DNA of 64,000 bases, taken from assembly GCF_020283565.1 (NCBI RefSeq), contig NC_060062.1, positions 55,760,439-55,824,438 on the forward strand. Direction: 5' to 3'. The DNA comes from Trifolium pratense (Eukaryota; Streptophyta; Magnoliopsida; Fabales; Fabaceae). Shown here one piece after another: positions 43,647-53,491 of the stretch (position 1 is the first letter of the stretch; every line of letters starts with the position of its first letter). The position numbers were made by a program, and so were the translations under genes. The notes below the pieces were generated by a model. The model was not told the DNA's origin and did no database searches. It saw nothing but the letters and a program-made list of their open reading frames with translations.

Positions 43647-43703
43647 TTCCTTTGAAACTCTGCAATTATGGTATACTATCATCAGTCGGTAGTTTAAGTA
43701 TGA

Positions 43704-43766
43704 GGTTTCATCCTCAGAGAGATAGGTGGCCTTGAGAGCTGTCGCCCCTCTGAGTAATGTGCAGCC
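43704..43766 (+). ncRNA. Conserved hairpin b4
   Basis: GGTTTCAT ... ATGTGCAGCC base with a perfect CCTCAGAG / CTCTGAG upper stem. Relative to b1 the CAC/GTG pairs became CAT/ATG, a paired change. Confidence 0.38.
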
Positions 43767-43844
43767 GATGATCCTTCTCAATGAAATTTGCCAACAGCTC
43801 TCCACGCATATATACATACACACATACATATACTCCCAATTATG

Positions 43845-43848
<4 letters not shown>

Positions 43849-43892
<44 letters not shown>
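43849..43892. repeat. AT microsatellite
   Basis: A run of about 22 AT dinucleotides between hairpin b4 and module c4. The Tyr/Ile-repeat open frames here are artefacts of it. Confidence 0.95.
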
Positions 43893-43894
<2 letters not shown>

Positions 43895-43923
43895 TTTTTT
43901 CTTCTTCTTTCCGTAATTAACAG

Positions 43924-44094
43924 GGCAGCGATGATGATTTCAGCAATTGAATCAGACAATGTGTGAAAGATTTGTTTCCTGGCAAGGTGACTCAGTGTCT
44001 GTGTTAAATTACCCTTGTGGTCCTTTGCGCAGATTCTGTGGATGCAGCCTTTGCAAACCTCTTCTCATGTGTCTGAGAAAAGGCGATCTGAGCC
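43924..44094 (+). ncRNA. Candidate box C/D snoRNA-like module c4
   Basis: GGGCAGCGATGATGATTTC (box C ATGATGA), GTGGATGCAGCC internal word, AAAGGCGATCTGAGCCT end. Confidence 0.42.
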
Positions 44095-44931
44095 TCCGTT
44101 TGTTCAACATCAGATTATATTTTTGGGATCGTTTCCCCTCTTTTAGTCTTTCATCTGTTTCCCACGGTTAAGTTTAATGTTGAAAGCATAGCACTATGAA
44201 TATAGCTTATTATACAGAAAGTATTGTTTCATTATAAAAACTTATTTAGATATGCTTGTCCATGTTGGAAAGTGAAAGACTCTAAGAGCACACCATTCCT
44301 TATAATGCACTAATGATAGTATCTATGTGTCACTTGACCCACATCATCAATTTCCGCGCGACAGATTTCTTCACACTACTTGGTTTCGTGTGAAGTAATG
44401 TCTAAAAAGAATTTCTATGATGATAGTTAAATGTACTTGACTATTGTTTCATTCTGGAAATTTATTTAGATATACTTGGACATGGTGGAAAGGGAATGAC
44501 TGAGAAGGAATCGTTGCTTAACTCCTGAGGAAATTATAATACTTTCAGCCTTGGACATGAATCCATTTTTTTAATATATTTAGAGAGCTGGAGGTTTTGG
44601 TGCGTACTCTCCTATTTCAAATGCTAGTATTTATACTTTAAACCTATTTCTTTTCGCTGTGTTGTTTTGTTTGGCTAAGTTTATTTTTCTTTTATGTTAC
44701 TTAAATGCAGATGAATGGGAGGTTTTCAATGTTAAAATGGTTTCAGGTGAAGCGTGCTACTCCTGTTCTAGTTTTAATAAGTAATAACTTCTAAGGTACT
44801 TTAAAGCACTTCTTATTGGGTTATCTCTATCGAATTCTCTATTTTTGCACTTGTTAAGCCTCTCTGCTACTCGTACATTTCTTCTGTGATATGATTTGTT
44901 CGAACTACTTTTCTTGATAGAGGACACACAA

Positions 44932-45117
44932 GGCAGTGATGTTGTTTTCAGCTTTTAAATCAGACAACAGGTTGAAGAGCCTTATTACTGGCTAGGTGTT
45001 TCAGTATATGTATCAGTTTGAAAATACCGGTGTGGTCCATTCTACATATACTGGTAACGCAGCCTGGTGATGCTCTTCTCTTCTGCTTCTTGTTTGAGAA
45101 AAAGGTGAATCTGAGTC
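44932..45117 (+). ncRNA. Candidate snoRNA-like module a5
   Basis: AAGGCAGTGATGTTGTTTTC start and ACTGGTAACGCAGCC internal word. The end is GGTGAATCTGAGTC, so the terminal GCC pair is weakened. Confidence 0.32.
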
Positions 45118-45176
45118 TTCATCTGAAACCCTGCAATTAGGGTTTACACACTCATTAGTCATTAGTTTAAGTATGA

Positions 45177-45240
45177 GGCTCCATACTCAGAGATAAGGTT
45201 GTCTTGAGAGCTGTTGCCACTCTGAGTTGCTGTGCAAGCC
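45177..45240 (+). ncRNA. Conserved hairpin b5
   Basis: GGCTCCATACTCAGAG with CTCTGAGTTGCTGTGCAAGC+C: the upper stem is perfect and the lower GGCT/AGCC is intact. Confidence 0.38.
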
Positions 45241-45359
45241 AATGATACTTCCCAGTAAATTTGCAAACAGCTCTTCACACACACACACATGCAACATATA
45301 TATTATATACATACTCCCTCCGTCTTAATTATGAGCTTCTTCTTCCTCTTAGATAACAA

Positions 45360-45523
45360 GGCAGCGATGTTTTCAGCAATTGAATCAGACATTGAGTGAA
45401 GTTTTGTTTACAGGCATGGTGACTCTGTGTCTGTGAAATTTCCCTTTAGGACCTTTGCACAGATGCTGTTGACGCAGCCTTTGCAAGCTTCCTCTGTTGT
45501 CTGAGAAAAGGCAAATCTGAGCC
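45360..45523 (+). ncRNA. Candidate snoRNA-like module c5
   Basis: Starts AAGGCAGCGATGTTTTC (box C lost by a short deletion). GTTGACGCAGCC and AAATCTGAGCCT are retained. A likely decayed copy. Confidence 0.32.
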
Positions 45524-46784
45524 TCCTTTTGTTCAACCCTAATTCAAACTGTGCATGGGTCCCCTTTTTTCTGGTTTGGTTGAATTTTTATTTTGTTTCC
45601 CACCAAGTCAATTTAATGATGGAAACATAACAAGAACTTGTTACAAAAATATTTTTTTCGATGCAATTCATAAAATATTATTCCTTGACTACTTTTAAAT
45701 CGTAATTGACAAGTAAAATTGGCTTTACTACTTTGCTCAGTCAACAATCATACCTATTTTTTCGGTTATGCATGTATTTTATTGAGAGTGATATAAGGTT
45801 GCACCTATAAAAGTCTTTTTTGTTTTTTCCTACTTTTGCACACATGATTGTATCTGAGAGGGATTTCCTCACACTAATTGGTTACATGCGGAGTGCTGTC
45901 TAAAGAATTCCTATACTAGAGTTTATTGTACTAAACAATTCTTTTATACTTGAAATTTGTTTAGCTATGCAGATATGATTCTCTGTGGTGGAAAGATAAA
46001 CCGAGTAGAAAAGGGCACTTCACTCGTGACAAAACTTCAACACTGCTAGTCTTGGATATCTATTTGCTGCTAGGGTTTTATATTTTATACTAAGCAGATA
46101 GAAAAATGGACACTTCAGAAAACCCTATCGAATCTACCTTGTGAGATTATGCAATTATTACCCAAATTGAAACTGGCTTATCAGCTGCATTAAGTCAAAT
46201 GGTTTAGAAGGAGCCATTGTCAGATCCCCCAGAACTTGATCCTTTTTGAGTCATTCGTATGTAGTGGCTGGACACATTTTCACACAAAAGTCAGCAAAGC
46301 CTAATATTAAAAGATCCACAAAATGCTTCATTTCACCCTAGGCCTAGCATTCCCCATTTGAAGCAAATGCTACAAATCTAGTTTGTTTAAATTGCAAGAG
46401 GGGAATATTGAAGACAAAGTGGTGGATGTTTGAACTTGGTCATTACTGTCCCTTTCACAGTTGGACAGTTTTGTTTTTAAAGATATACATAAATAGAAAC
46501 CTAGAGGATCTGGTACTCTCTTATCTCTTAATGATTAGTTCTTTATATCTTTTGAAACTTTTGATTTTGTGGTGACTGTTTGGTTAAGTGCATATTTCAT
46601 TTAACATTCTTCATATGGTATTTTTTTTTTTGGTGATTGCTTCGTTTGTTTTATATATTAGCTTATTGTCATCAAATTCTGTTTTATTACTTGTTAAACC
46701 TCTCGGTGACTTGAACATTTTATGTGATATGATTTATTTATGTTAGAATGCAAGATATTTTGACATAATATATATAAGACGCAA

Positions 46785-46969
46785 GGAAGCTGTGATGCTG
46801 TTTTCAACTTTTAGATCAGCCAAGAGATTGAAGAGCCTCAGTACTGGCAAGGTGTTTCAGTATCTGTTTGAAAATATCGTTGTTGTGGTTTATTCTACAG
46901 ATATTGATAACGCAGCCATGGTGAAGCTTTTCTGTTCAACTCTTGTTTGAGAAAAGGTGAATCTGAGCT
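46785..46969 (+). ncRNA. Candidate snoRNA-like module a6
   Basis: GGAAGCTGTGATGCTG start, CAGATATTGATAACGCAGCC internal word, GGTGAATCTGAGCTT end. Confidence 0.3.
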
Positions 46970-47210
46970 TTCCTCTAAAAACCTGCGGTTAGGGTTTATA
47001 CTCATTACTTGTTTAAGTTGAGGCTCACAAGGTTGTCTTTATAGCTGTTGCCCCTCCGAGTTTTCAAGCAAGCTGATGATACTTCTCAGTGGAATTTTGC
47101 ATCAATTATTGCTTGATCATAACCTTGTCGCTTTTTCTGTTCTTTTTTTTTTTGGTACAATGTTCTGTCTGTTCTGTTTCCATCTTCTTCTTCTTCTTCT
47201 TGGATAACTT

Positions 47211-47374
47211 GGCAGTGATGATATTTTTAGCAATTTAATCAGACGTTAAGTGAAGAGTTGTTTCCTGGCGAGGCGAACCCGTCTGTGTGAAATTACCTTT
47301 GTGGTTCTTTGCACAGTTGCTGTTAACGCAGCCTTTGCAATCCTCTTCTGTCTGAAAAAAGGCGAATCTGAGCC
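47211..47374 (+). ncRNA. Candidate box C/D snoRNA-like module c6
   Basis: GGCAGTGATGATATTTTTAG start (box C intact), GTTAACGCAGCC internal word, AAGGCGAATCTGAGCC end. Confidence 0.42.
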
Positions 47375-47942
47375 TCCTCTGTTCAACCCTAACAACTTAA
47401 ATTGTTTTGAGGACCTGGTTTCCTCTTTCCCTTGTGTGGCTTTTTATTTTATGAGCGGACATAATAACTTTCGTGAGTTGCTATTAGAGATCATTGAATA
47501 TAAAAATGACGTAAGTAGCTTTGTTTTTCAGACTAGTAAAACAAACAAATTATACTAGACTTGTAGAATCCTGTTATGTGTTTGCAAAGCTCCGTATGGA
47601 ACAATTCCTATTGTTGTACACATGATAGTATCGAAGTTGCACTTGCACTAGACCCATATTACCATTTTTTTGTGATATTTCTACACCATATTTGGTTCTA
47701 TACGAAGTTGTCCAAAATAATTTGTATGTTTTTTAGTTTATTGTACACAAACAGTTGTATCAATCTTGAAATCTGTGTAGATATGCTTGCACATGACAGA
47801 TTCTGAAAAGGAAAGATCATTTGAGTTATGAGAAAATAAAGACATTGCTGTATTATATCTATATGGATACTATATTCAGTTTAGCAACCTCGGACTTCAT
47901 TATATTCACTTTCTTTTTTAAACGGTCATGGTATTCACTTAA

Positions 47943-48185
47943 GATGTTTTCTCTTCCCACCTCGTGAATTTTTTATACCCCTAATATTTTAATTTTGCCC
48001 TTGCAGAAAAATTCGGTTTGCAGAAACCGAATTTTTACTAGTGCAAATTCAGAGTAAATTTCGGTTTTTAGAAACCGAAATTTATTTTCAAGCCAAAAAA
48101 AATTTCGGTTTCTACGAACCGAAGTTTTTCCAAGGGCAAAATTAGAAATTCAGGGAGATAAAAGATTCACGGGGGTGGGGACATC
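47943..48185. mobile_element. Mutator-type MITE, CGGTTTC family, 243 bp
   Basis: Ends GATGTTTTCTCTTCCCACC / GGGTGGGGACATC with a perfect 9-bp duplication TTCACTTAA (47934-47942 and 48186-48194). Interior ATTTCGGTTTCTACGAACCG hairpins match 17316-17568. Confidence 0.9.
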
Positions 48186-48194
48186 TTCACTTAA

Positions 48195-49799
48195 TAATAT
48201 AGCCTTTTAGCCCGTCAATTTTTTTATTTAGCCTTTTACAAGATTAACGTTGGGCTTGATCAACAAAGTTTAATTTTGTTTCAAAAAAAGTTTAATTTAC
48301 TATATTCTGCCATATAATAGAAAGAAAGCACAAATCTGAATCAGAGCTACGACAACTGTGAGTAGATAGCGGATGATCCTCTCATGTTGAAATAAAATGA
48401 AAAGAAATTTCGACATGACACAGTGAACATTAGAATAGTTTTTGTGTTAAACCTCTAGTTTTAAGAGAAAGAGAGTAGGCGACTACGGTGATTCAAAGTT
48501 CATCTGAAATATAAGTAAAGTTTGATTGATGATTATTTCAATGAGAAATTAAAATGTTATTCTCCCGAGTGAAATGAGAGAATATTTTCCCTTGGGAGTA
48601 AGATTTGTCACCTCAACATCTCTTAGTTTGTTTTGAAATTAGGATGCGAGATAGAGAGAAGTTGGGTGATGACCTAATTAGGTGAGCTACAAAAATTTGA
48701 AGGTTAAATTATATTTTTGGCGCTCTAAGTTTCACAAACTTGCGATTTTGATCTCTTAAATTTTAAAATAGTGTTTTTGACCCTTTATCTTTACCCCTTT
48801 TGTAAAAGGTCAATTTTGACCATGTCATTGTTGATTTGGCAAGTCATTTAAGTGACTCAGCTGTTACGTCACATTCTTTTAACACCTAATAATTAAAAAA
48901 AATCAAAATAAAGAGTAAAAAGGAATGGAAGGAAACAAATACATAGAATTCCTCTGCGGCTTACCTTTCACAATCAATGTCAACACAATAGAACAATCAA
49001 CAACTCAAAAAAACAAACTTCTGCGGCTTACCTATCCTAAGAAACAAATACAGGGAAATCCTTCGGGGCTTACCTTTCACAAACTTCCGATTTTTACCTA
49101 ACATCCTTATGCTCTCTTAGTCCTAAACGTGTCTATCTTCATTCTTCCACAAAAACTACCAATACATACGCATAAAACAAGTTGCAAAATTGCATCTCCT
49201 TTCTAAAGAGTTGTGTACAAATTTTAATGGTTTTGAGAAAAGAAAATGTTCATTCACTTTTCTGCAAATTTTTAGACCATAAGATTTGCAAAGTATGGTT
49301 TTTCAACAAAAAAGTAAAAGTGGATGATATGGTAGACATTATCCACGTTTGAGCAATGTGACAGGTGCAATTTCACATGAAGTTGTATGTTTTTTTTCCA
49401 ATTTCAAGTAGAGGTGTCAAAATGATCTATTAATTCATTATCCATCCAATATTCCAATCCATCTACAAAGAAATCCATCAAATAGCCGAAGTTGTTCATG
49501 TGATTGTGGGGACATGTAAGACACGAAATGATGCTATAAGTAGTGCATTTGTTGGTGAAGTGATGGCTGAGCTCCATAGCCTAATGAAATTTTGTGTTGC
49601 ACAAATACGGGAACAGAATATGACATTTTTCAAAAAAAACTACGGTACAGTTACGTTACCATAAAAAATAACAATTAAAATATGTTGTTCAAACAATAAG
49701 AAAACATTCTACCACAAAACAAAATAACAAAAAAACATCAAAATTAAAAAGCTACTAGTTTGAAATGAAAGTATGAAACTTAAGATCTATGCAAGAATG
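48195..49799. other. Gene-free repeat-derived stretch
   Basis: Contains a single-arm repeat of the ATTTTTGGCGCTCTAAGTTTC/TTTTGACCCTTTATC type (about 48700-48890) and three copies of a CTTCTGCGGCTTACCTTTC word (48951, 49021, 49055). No gene was recognised. Rightmost bases precede the hAT remnant. Confidence 0.4.
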
Positions 49800-49926
49800 A
49801 AAAAAATCACACTCTAACAGTGTCAATATTTTCTTCCTCATCATCATTAAAAAGAACAACTTTCATGTCGGGTTCATCAAGAGAAAGACTGACAACTTTA
49901 AGAAAATCAGCTTCATCAGACATATT

Positions 49927-50415
49927 TCATGCATCTCCACCAATATCCCACATTTTTGTTTCTCCTTCTTTATAACTTTTATTGGTTCTTGAGAGAAGGC
50001 GTAGATTTGTATGAACAAATACTAAATCTTCAGCTCTATTGGGATTGAGCCTATTTCTTTTCAACGAGTGGATAAATGAATATGTGCTCCAGTTTCTCTT
50101 TGCACAAGATGAAGAACTTGATTGTGAAAGGAGCTTCAATGCAATAGATTGAAGTTTAGGGACTGGGGATCCATAATTGATCCACCATTCCTTTGGTGTC
50201 AAGTTCCACCTATCTTGAAATGAATCGAATTGGCTGAGCTCTCCTTCTGCACTTGAGAATTTAACAAATTTTGTAGTAGCTTCTAGCCTTTCATGTGCAC
50301 CTGCAAAGTAATTTCTTAAGCAATGTTTTCTTCCTGTGCAAATTTCATTGTCTCTATGCAGCGCAACTCGGTTTGGGAATTGATCCAACCAGTGTCTGCA
50401 ATATCCTTTATACAA
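49927..50415 (-). pseudogene. hAT-family transposase C-terminal dimerisation domain, remnant
   Basis: The minus strand reads DRWNLTPKEWWINYGSPVPK, LQSIALKLLSQSSSSSCAKR, NWSTYSFIHSLKRNRLNPNR and AEDLVFVHTNLRLLSR. This is the P.WW..YG...P.LQ..A...LS...SSS..CERNWS pattern of the hAT C-terminal dimerisation region; the usual CERNWS appears as CAKRNWS. The DDE part is absent upstream, so it is a truncated transposase or a domesticated fragment; nothing favours domestication. Confidence 0.85.
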
Positions 50416-50742
50416 AATAAAAATTATAAGTGAGAGATAAGATAATTTACCTAATAGTTCCCATGATTAAATGAATATAATCAATTCACCAAAAAAAAAT
50501 ATAATTAAAAGAACAAAGATTTATCTCTTTTATTAATTGAAGAAATTTTTTGAAAAAAGAATACTCCTTGTCCTATATATAAACAAAACTTTACTTTTTA
50601 AATTCACTAAAAAAAATTTATTTCGTCTATAATATAAACTAGATACATTCGAGAATAATAATTTCTATAAATCTATAAAGAGGTGTGTTATTTGAACAAT
50701 AATTTTGGAACAATTTTCCTTTCTCTTATTCTTATTAGACAA

Positions 50743-53083
50743 CTAGAACATCGACCCGTGCGGTGCACGGGTCTAATTAGCTGTAAGATATATAATGATT
50801 AAATAATATATGATAATTCCAATAATGTAAGGTATATGAAAAAAGTTGAGTAACATTAAACGATAGTTCAATAATAATTTTGGATAAATATTCATACAAA
50901 GAAAATTATGTTATATTACGAAAGACTTCCTTATAGACCACATTCGAAGTCTTAGTCGTATCTTCACCGTCGTCATCGATGATCAATATTTTTAATCATT
51001 TTCTAGAAGTAACTCTTGAAATTGCAACATACAACTGACCATGTGAAAACACTGGCGATGAAAGATATATCCCAACATGCTTTAAAGATTGCCTCTGACT
51101 CTTATTAATAGTCATCGCAAAAGAAATCATTATAGGAAATTGTCTCCGTTGAAATTTAAAAGGAATTATCACGTCAGATGGTGTCAGAGAAAATCTAGGT
51201 ATGAAAACCTGATTACCAATATTACTTCTTGAAATAAATTTTCCTTCAAGAGCACGTTTTCCCAATCTCGTAATAATAAATATTGTTCCATTGCATAATC
51301 CTAATTTTTAATTCAAATTCCTTAATAACATAACTGGAACTCCAACTTTAAGTCTCAACTTGTGATTTAGAAGTCCCGACGTAGAAATCGTGTTAAAAAA
51401 ATCGGGAGTATGAACATCATCCACTGTTTGACCGTCTACATTTTGTGTGAGTGTAGTATCATAACTCAAGTATGTTTTTTCTTCACCAGAAATTAAATCC
51501 AACATATAATCATTTATTGTGTCGACTATTGAATTTTTAGGAGCTAGTATAGCTCTATTTTGGAAATACGTTATATCGTTCATGTTTTGTAAAAATTTGG
51601 GATATGTGCTTTCAACGATAGAAGCAAGAGGATCACCTGAATTTGGAATCAATAAATCTGATGGAATGTCAAGTTCTAAATCATCGTCGTTTTCATCTCC
51701 AATTTCCCCATCGCCAACACCCAAAACCCATTCAGAAAACAATTTTCTTTGTTCAACGTCTGTACTCGAAATACCACCGAGAAGCCTCTTGTTTTTACTT
51801 AATGTTAAAACTTCACAAAAAAATTTTAAGAACCGAAGAATTAATAGTAGCATGAACAACTTCTGGCCTTGTACCTTTGGGTATTACTGGTAGAATTTGT
51901 CTAAAATCTCTGCCAAAAACAACTTTTCAACCGAAGGGAATGTGTTTATTGTTTTTTATCAACAGACTTGAGAATATCTTTTAAAGTTCGATCAACAGCT
52001 TCGAAACAGTGTTTGTGCATCATTGGTGCTTCATCCCATATAATGAGGTTTGCTTTTTGTATTAATAGCGCCAAAGGGCTTTTAGGAACTATGATACATG
52101 TTGAAAACTCGTCAACATTTAGAGGAATACAAAATCTTGAATGTGTTGTTCTACCGCCAGGTATAAGCAATGTAGCGATCCCACTTGAGGCAACTGTTAA
52201 AACTATCTCACCTTTTGAGCGTAATGCGACTGACATGACCCTCCAAATAAATGTCTTCCTTGTACCGCCATAACCACAAAGAAAAAACACACCATGTTTG
52301 TTTTCGTTAAATCTTGTCATGATTGTGTCATATACTTTATGTTGCTTTGAAGTCATAGTTGACATCAATCTAATGATTGTTTGTTATAATTCAATTCGTC
52401 GTGTATTAAACTATTTTGTATATCAGGAACTAATGATGTGTCTGCTCTAGGCATTGGAGGATAATCTTTTAAACTCTTCCCACAACTACGTAACATCATC
52501 TCAATATCTCTTAGTGCATATTGTATCAATTGATCATCGGTTAATATTAAATCTGCAATGTTAAAATCAAAATAATGAATGTGATTAGTGACATGACTAT
52601 GATTGTGTTTGGTTGTATTGCAAAAAAAATTGATTTAGCAGAATTGAGTTTGATAGATTTGATTTTGGTTAAAAGTGAGTTAAACAGAATTGATTTATGT
52701 TTGGATACATTAACGTAAAAATAAAGGGTATTTATAAAAAATATCAATTCTTTTTCCATTAATCTTTTTTGACAAAATTCTTTTTCCAATTTTAAAAAAC
52801 TACAATTTAATAAACTGCATAATAAATAATTTAAAAAGTGATATAAGTAAGGTTACATGAGACATTGAAATGTGAAAGATGGTTTTTTTTTTAATAGATT
52901 TAAATATTGTTGAAGGTATTATAGTATGAGAATATATATATAACTTTTCAAATCACACGTGATAATAACTTTCCAAATCTCACATGATAATTATTTTCTA
53001 AATTTATGATCCAGTAGAAAAAAAATCATTGATCAGGAAAGACATAAAAATATTTCGTGATGAATAATATAGTCAACAATAAT
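50743..53083 (-). mobile_element. Helitron piece 1 (decayed), minus strand
   Basis: On the minus strand it ends with hairpin GACCCGTGC-ACC-GCACGGGTC (50753-50773), then CGATGTTCTAG and T, the Helitron 3' layout. It contains the helicase pseudogene 50914-52554 and non-coding 5' sequence that matches piece 2 up to GGTTACATG (52858). It then diverges until the shared block at 53084. Confidence 0.85.
50914..52554 (-). pseudogene. PIF1-type Helitron helicase, frameshifted copy
   Basis: Homologous to the open frame at 53492-55155 but broken into at least three frames (52368-51946, 51859-51308, 51265-50996). The Walker A region reads GYGGTRKT instead of GYGGTGKT, losing the invariant Gly before Lys. 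INKSQGQS has become INKSQRQS. It cannot encode an active helicase. Confidence 0.9.
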
Positions 53084-53327
53084 TTTGATATGATATACTT
53101 TTAAAATTGATGGTGCTTATCAATTATTGCACATAATTTTAATCACAATTGGTATACTTGTCATAGTGGTTAGAAATATTGCCTTGCATTGAAGGATTGC
53201 GGGTTCGAATCCTAGTCAAGACAAAATTGTATTATTTTTTAATAAAAATTGCATTATAAAATGGAGGGAAAATGAGAAAAACAAATTAGGGTTTAGAATT
53301 TGCTTATGTATACAAGCTTATAATATA
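53084..53327 (+). repeat. 244-bp block S, copy 1, with tRNA-like segment
   Basis: Identical by eye to 56130-56373. Inside, CTTGTCATAGTGGTTAGAAA ... GCGGGTTCGAATCCTAGTC has A-box/B-box-like words spaced as in a tRNA. I could not fold a full cloverleaf with a good acceptor stem, so I treat it as a tRNA-like relic. Confidence 0.85.
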
Positions 53328-53491
53328 ACTAGAACATCGACCCGTGCGGTGCACGGGTCTGATTAGCGGTAAGATATGTAATGATTAAATAAGACATGAT
53401 AATTCTAATAATGTATGGTATATGAAAAAAGTTGAGTAACATTAAACGATAGTTCAACAATAATTTTGGATAAATATTCATACAAAGAAAA

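Larger units (their letters stand above)
42380..44260 (+). repeat. Array unit 4
   Basis: Leader with CTGTGATTCACTAGACCCACATCATCA (shared with units 5 and 6); exon-like block 42900-42971 (MDWRFFMLKWFKEKHATP in one frame, AAG|GTAATG donor); an inserted AT-rich block at about 43090-43440; module a 43467-43646; hairpin b 43704-43766; AT microsatellite 43849-43892; module c 43924-44094. Confidence 0.6.
44261..45780 (+). repeat. Array unit 5
   Basis: Exon-like block 44711-44795 (MNGRFSMLKWFQVKRATPVL in one frame, stop before the CTAAG|GTACT donor); module a 44932-45117; hairpin b 45177-45240; AC/AT-rich tract 45279-45312; module c 45360-45523. Confidence 0.6.
45781..47860 (+). repeat. Array unit 6 (most decayed)
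   Basis: Leader AAATGCTTCATTTCACCCTAGG (about 46321); the exon-like block is missing or unrecognisable (a poly-T stands at 46621-46632); module a 46785-46969; truncated hairpin b about 47022-47083; module c 47211-47374; tail with the shared ACTAGACCCATATTACCA word. A 102-codon frame at 47250-47558 overlaps module c and is not considered coding. Confidence 0.55.

Noticed and set aside
43726..43966. Tyr/Ile-repeat open frames
   Set aside because: Products of the AT microsatellite.
32728..45240. Hairpin b as microRNA precursors
   Set aside because: Stems are only about 8 + 7 bp around an internal loop, with no 20-22 nt continuous duplex.
53160..53222. Functional tRNA gene in block S (and 56206-56268)
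   Set aside because: A/B-box-like words are present but the acceptor and anticodon stems do not pair properly and both copies are in transposon sequence.
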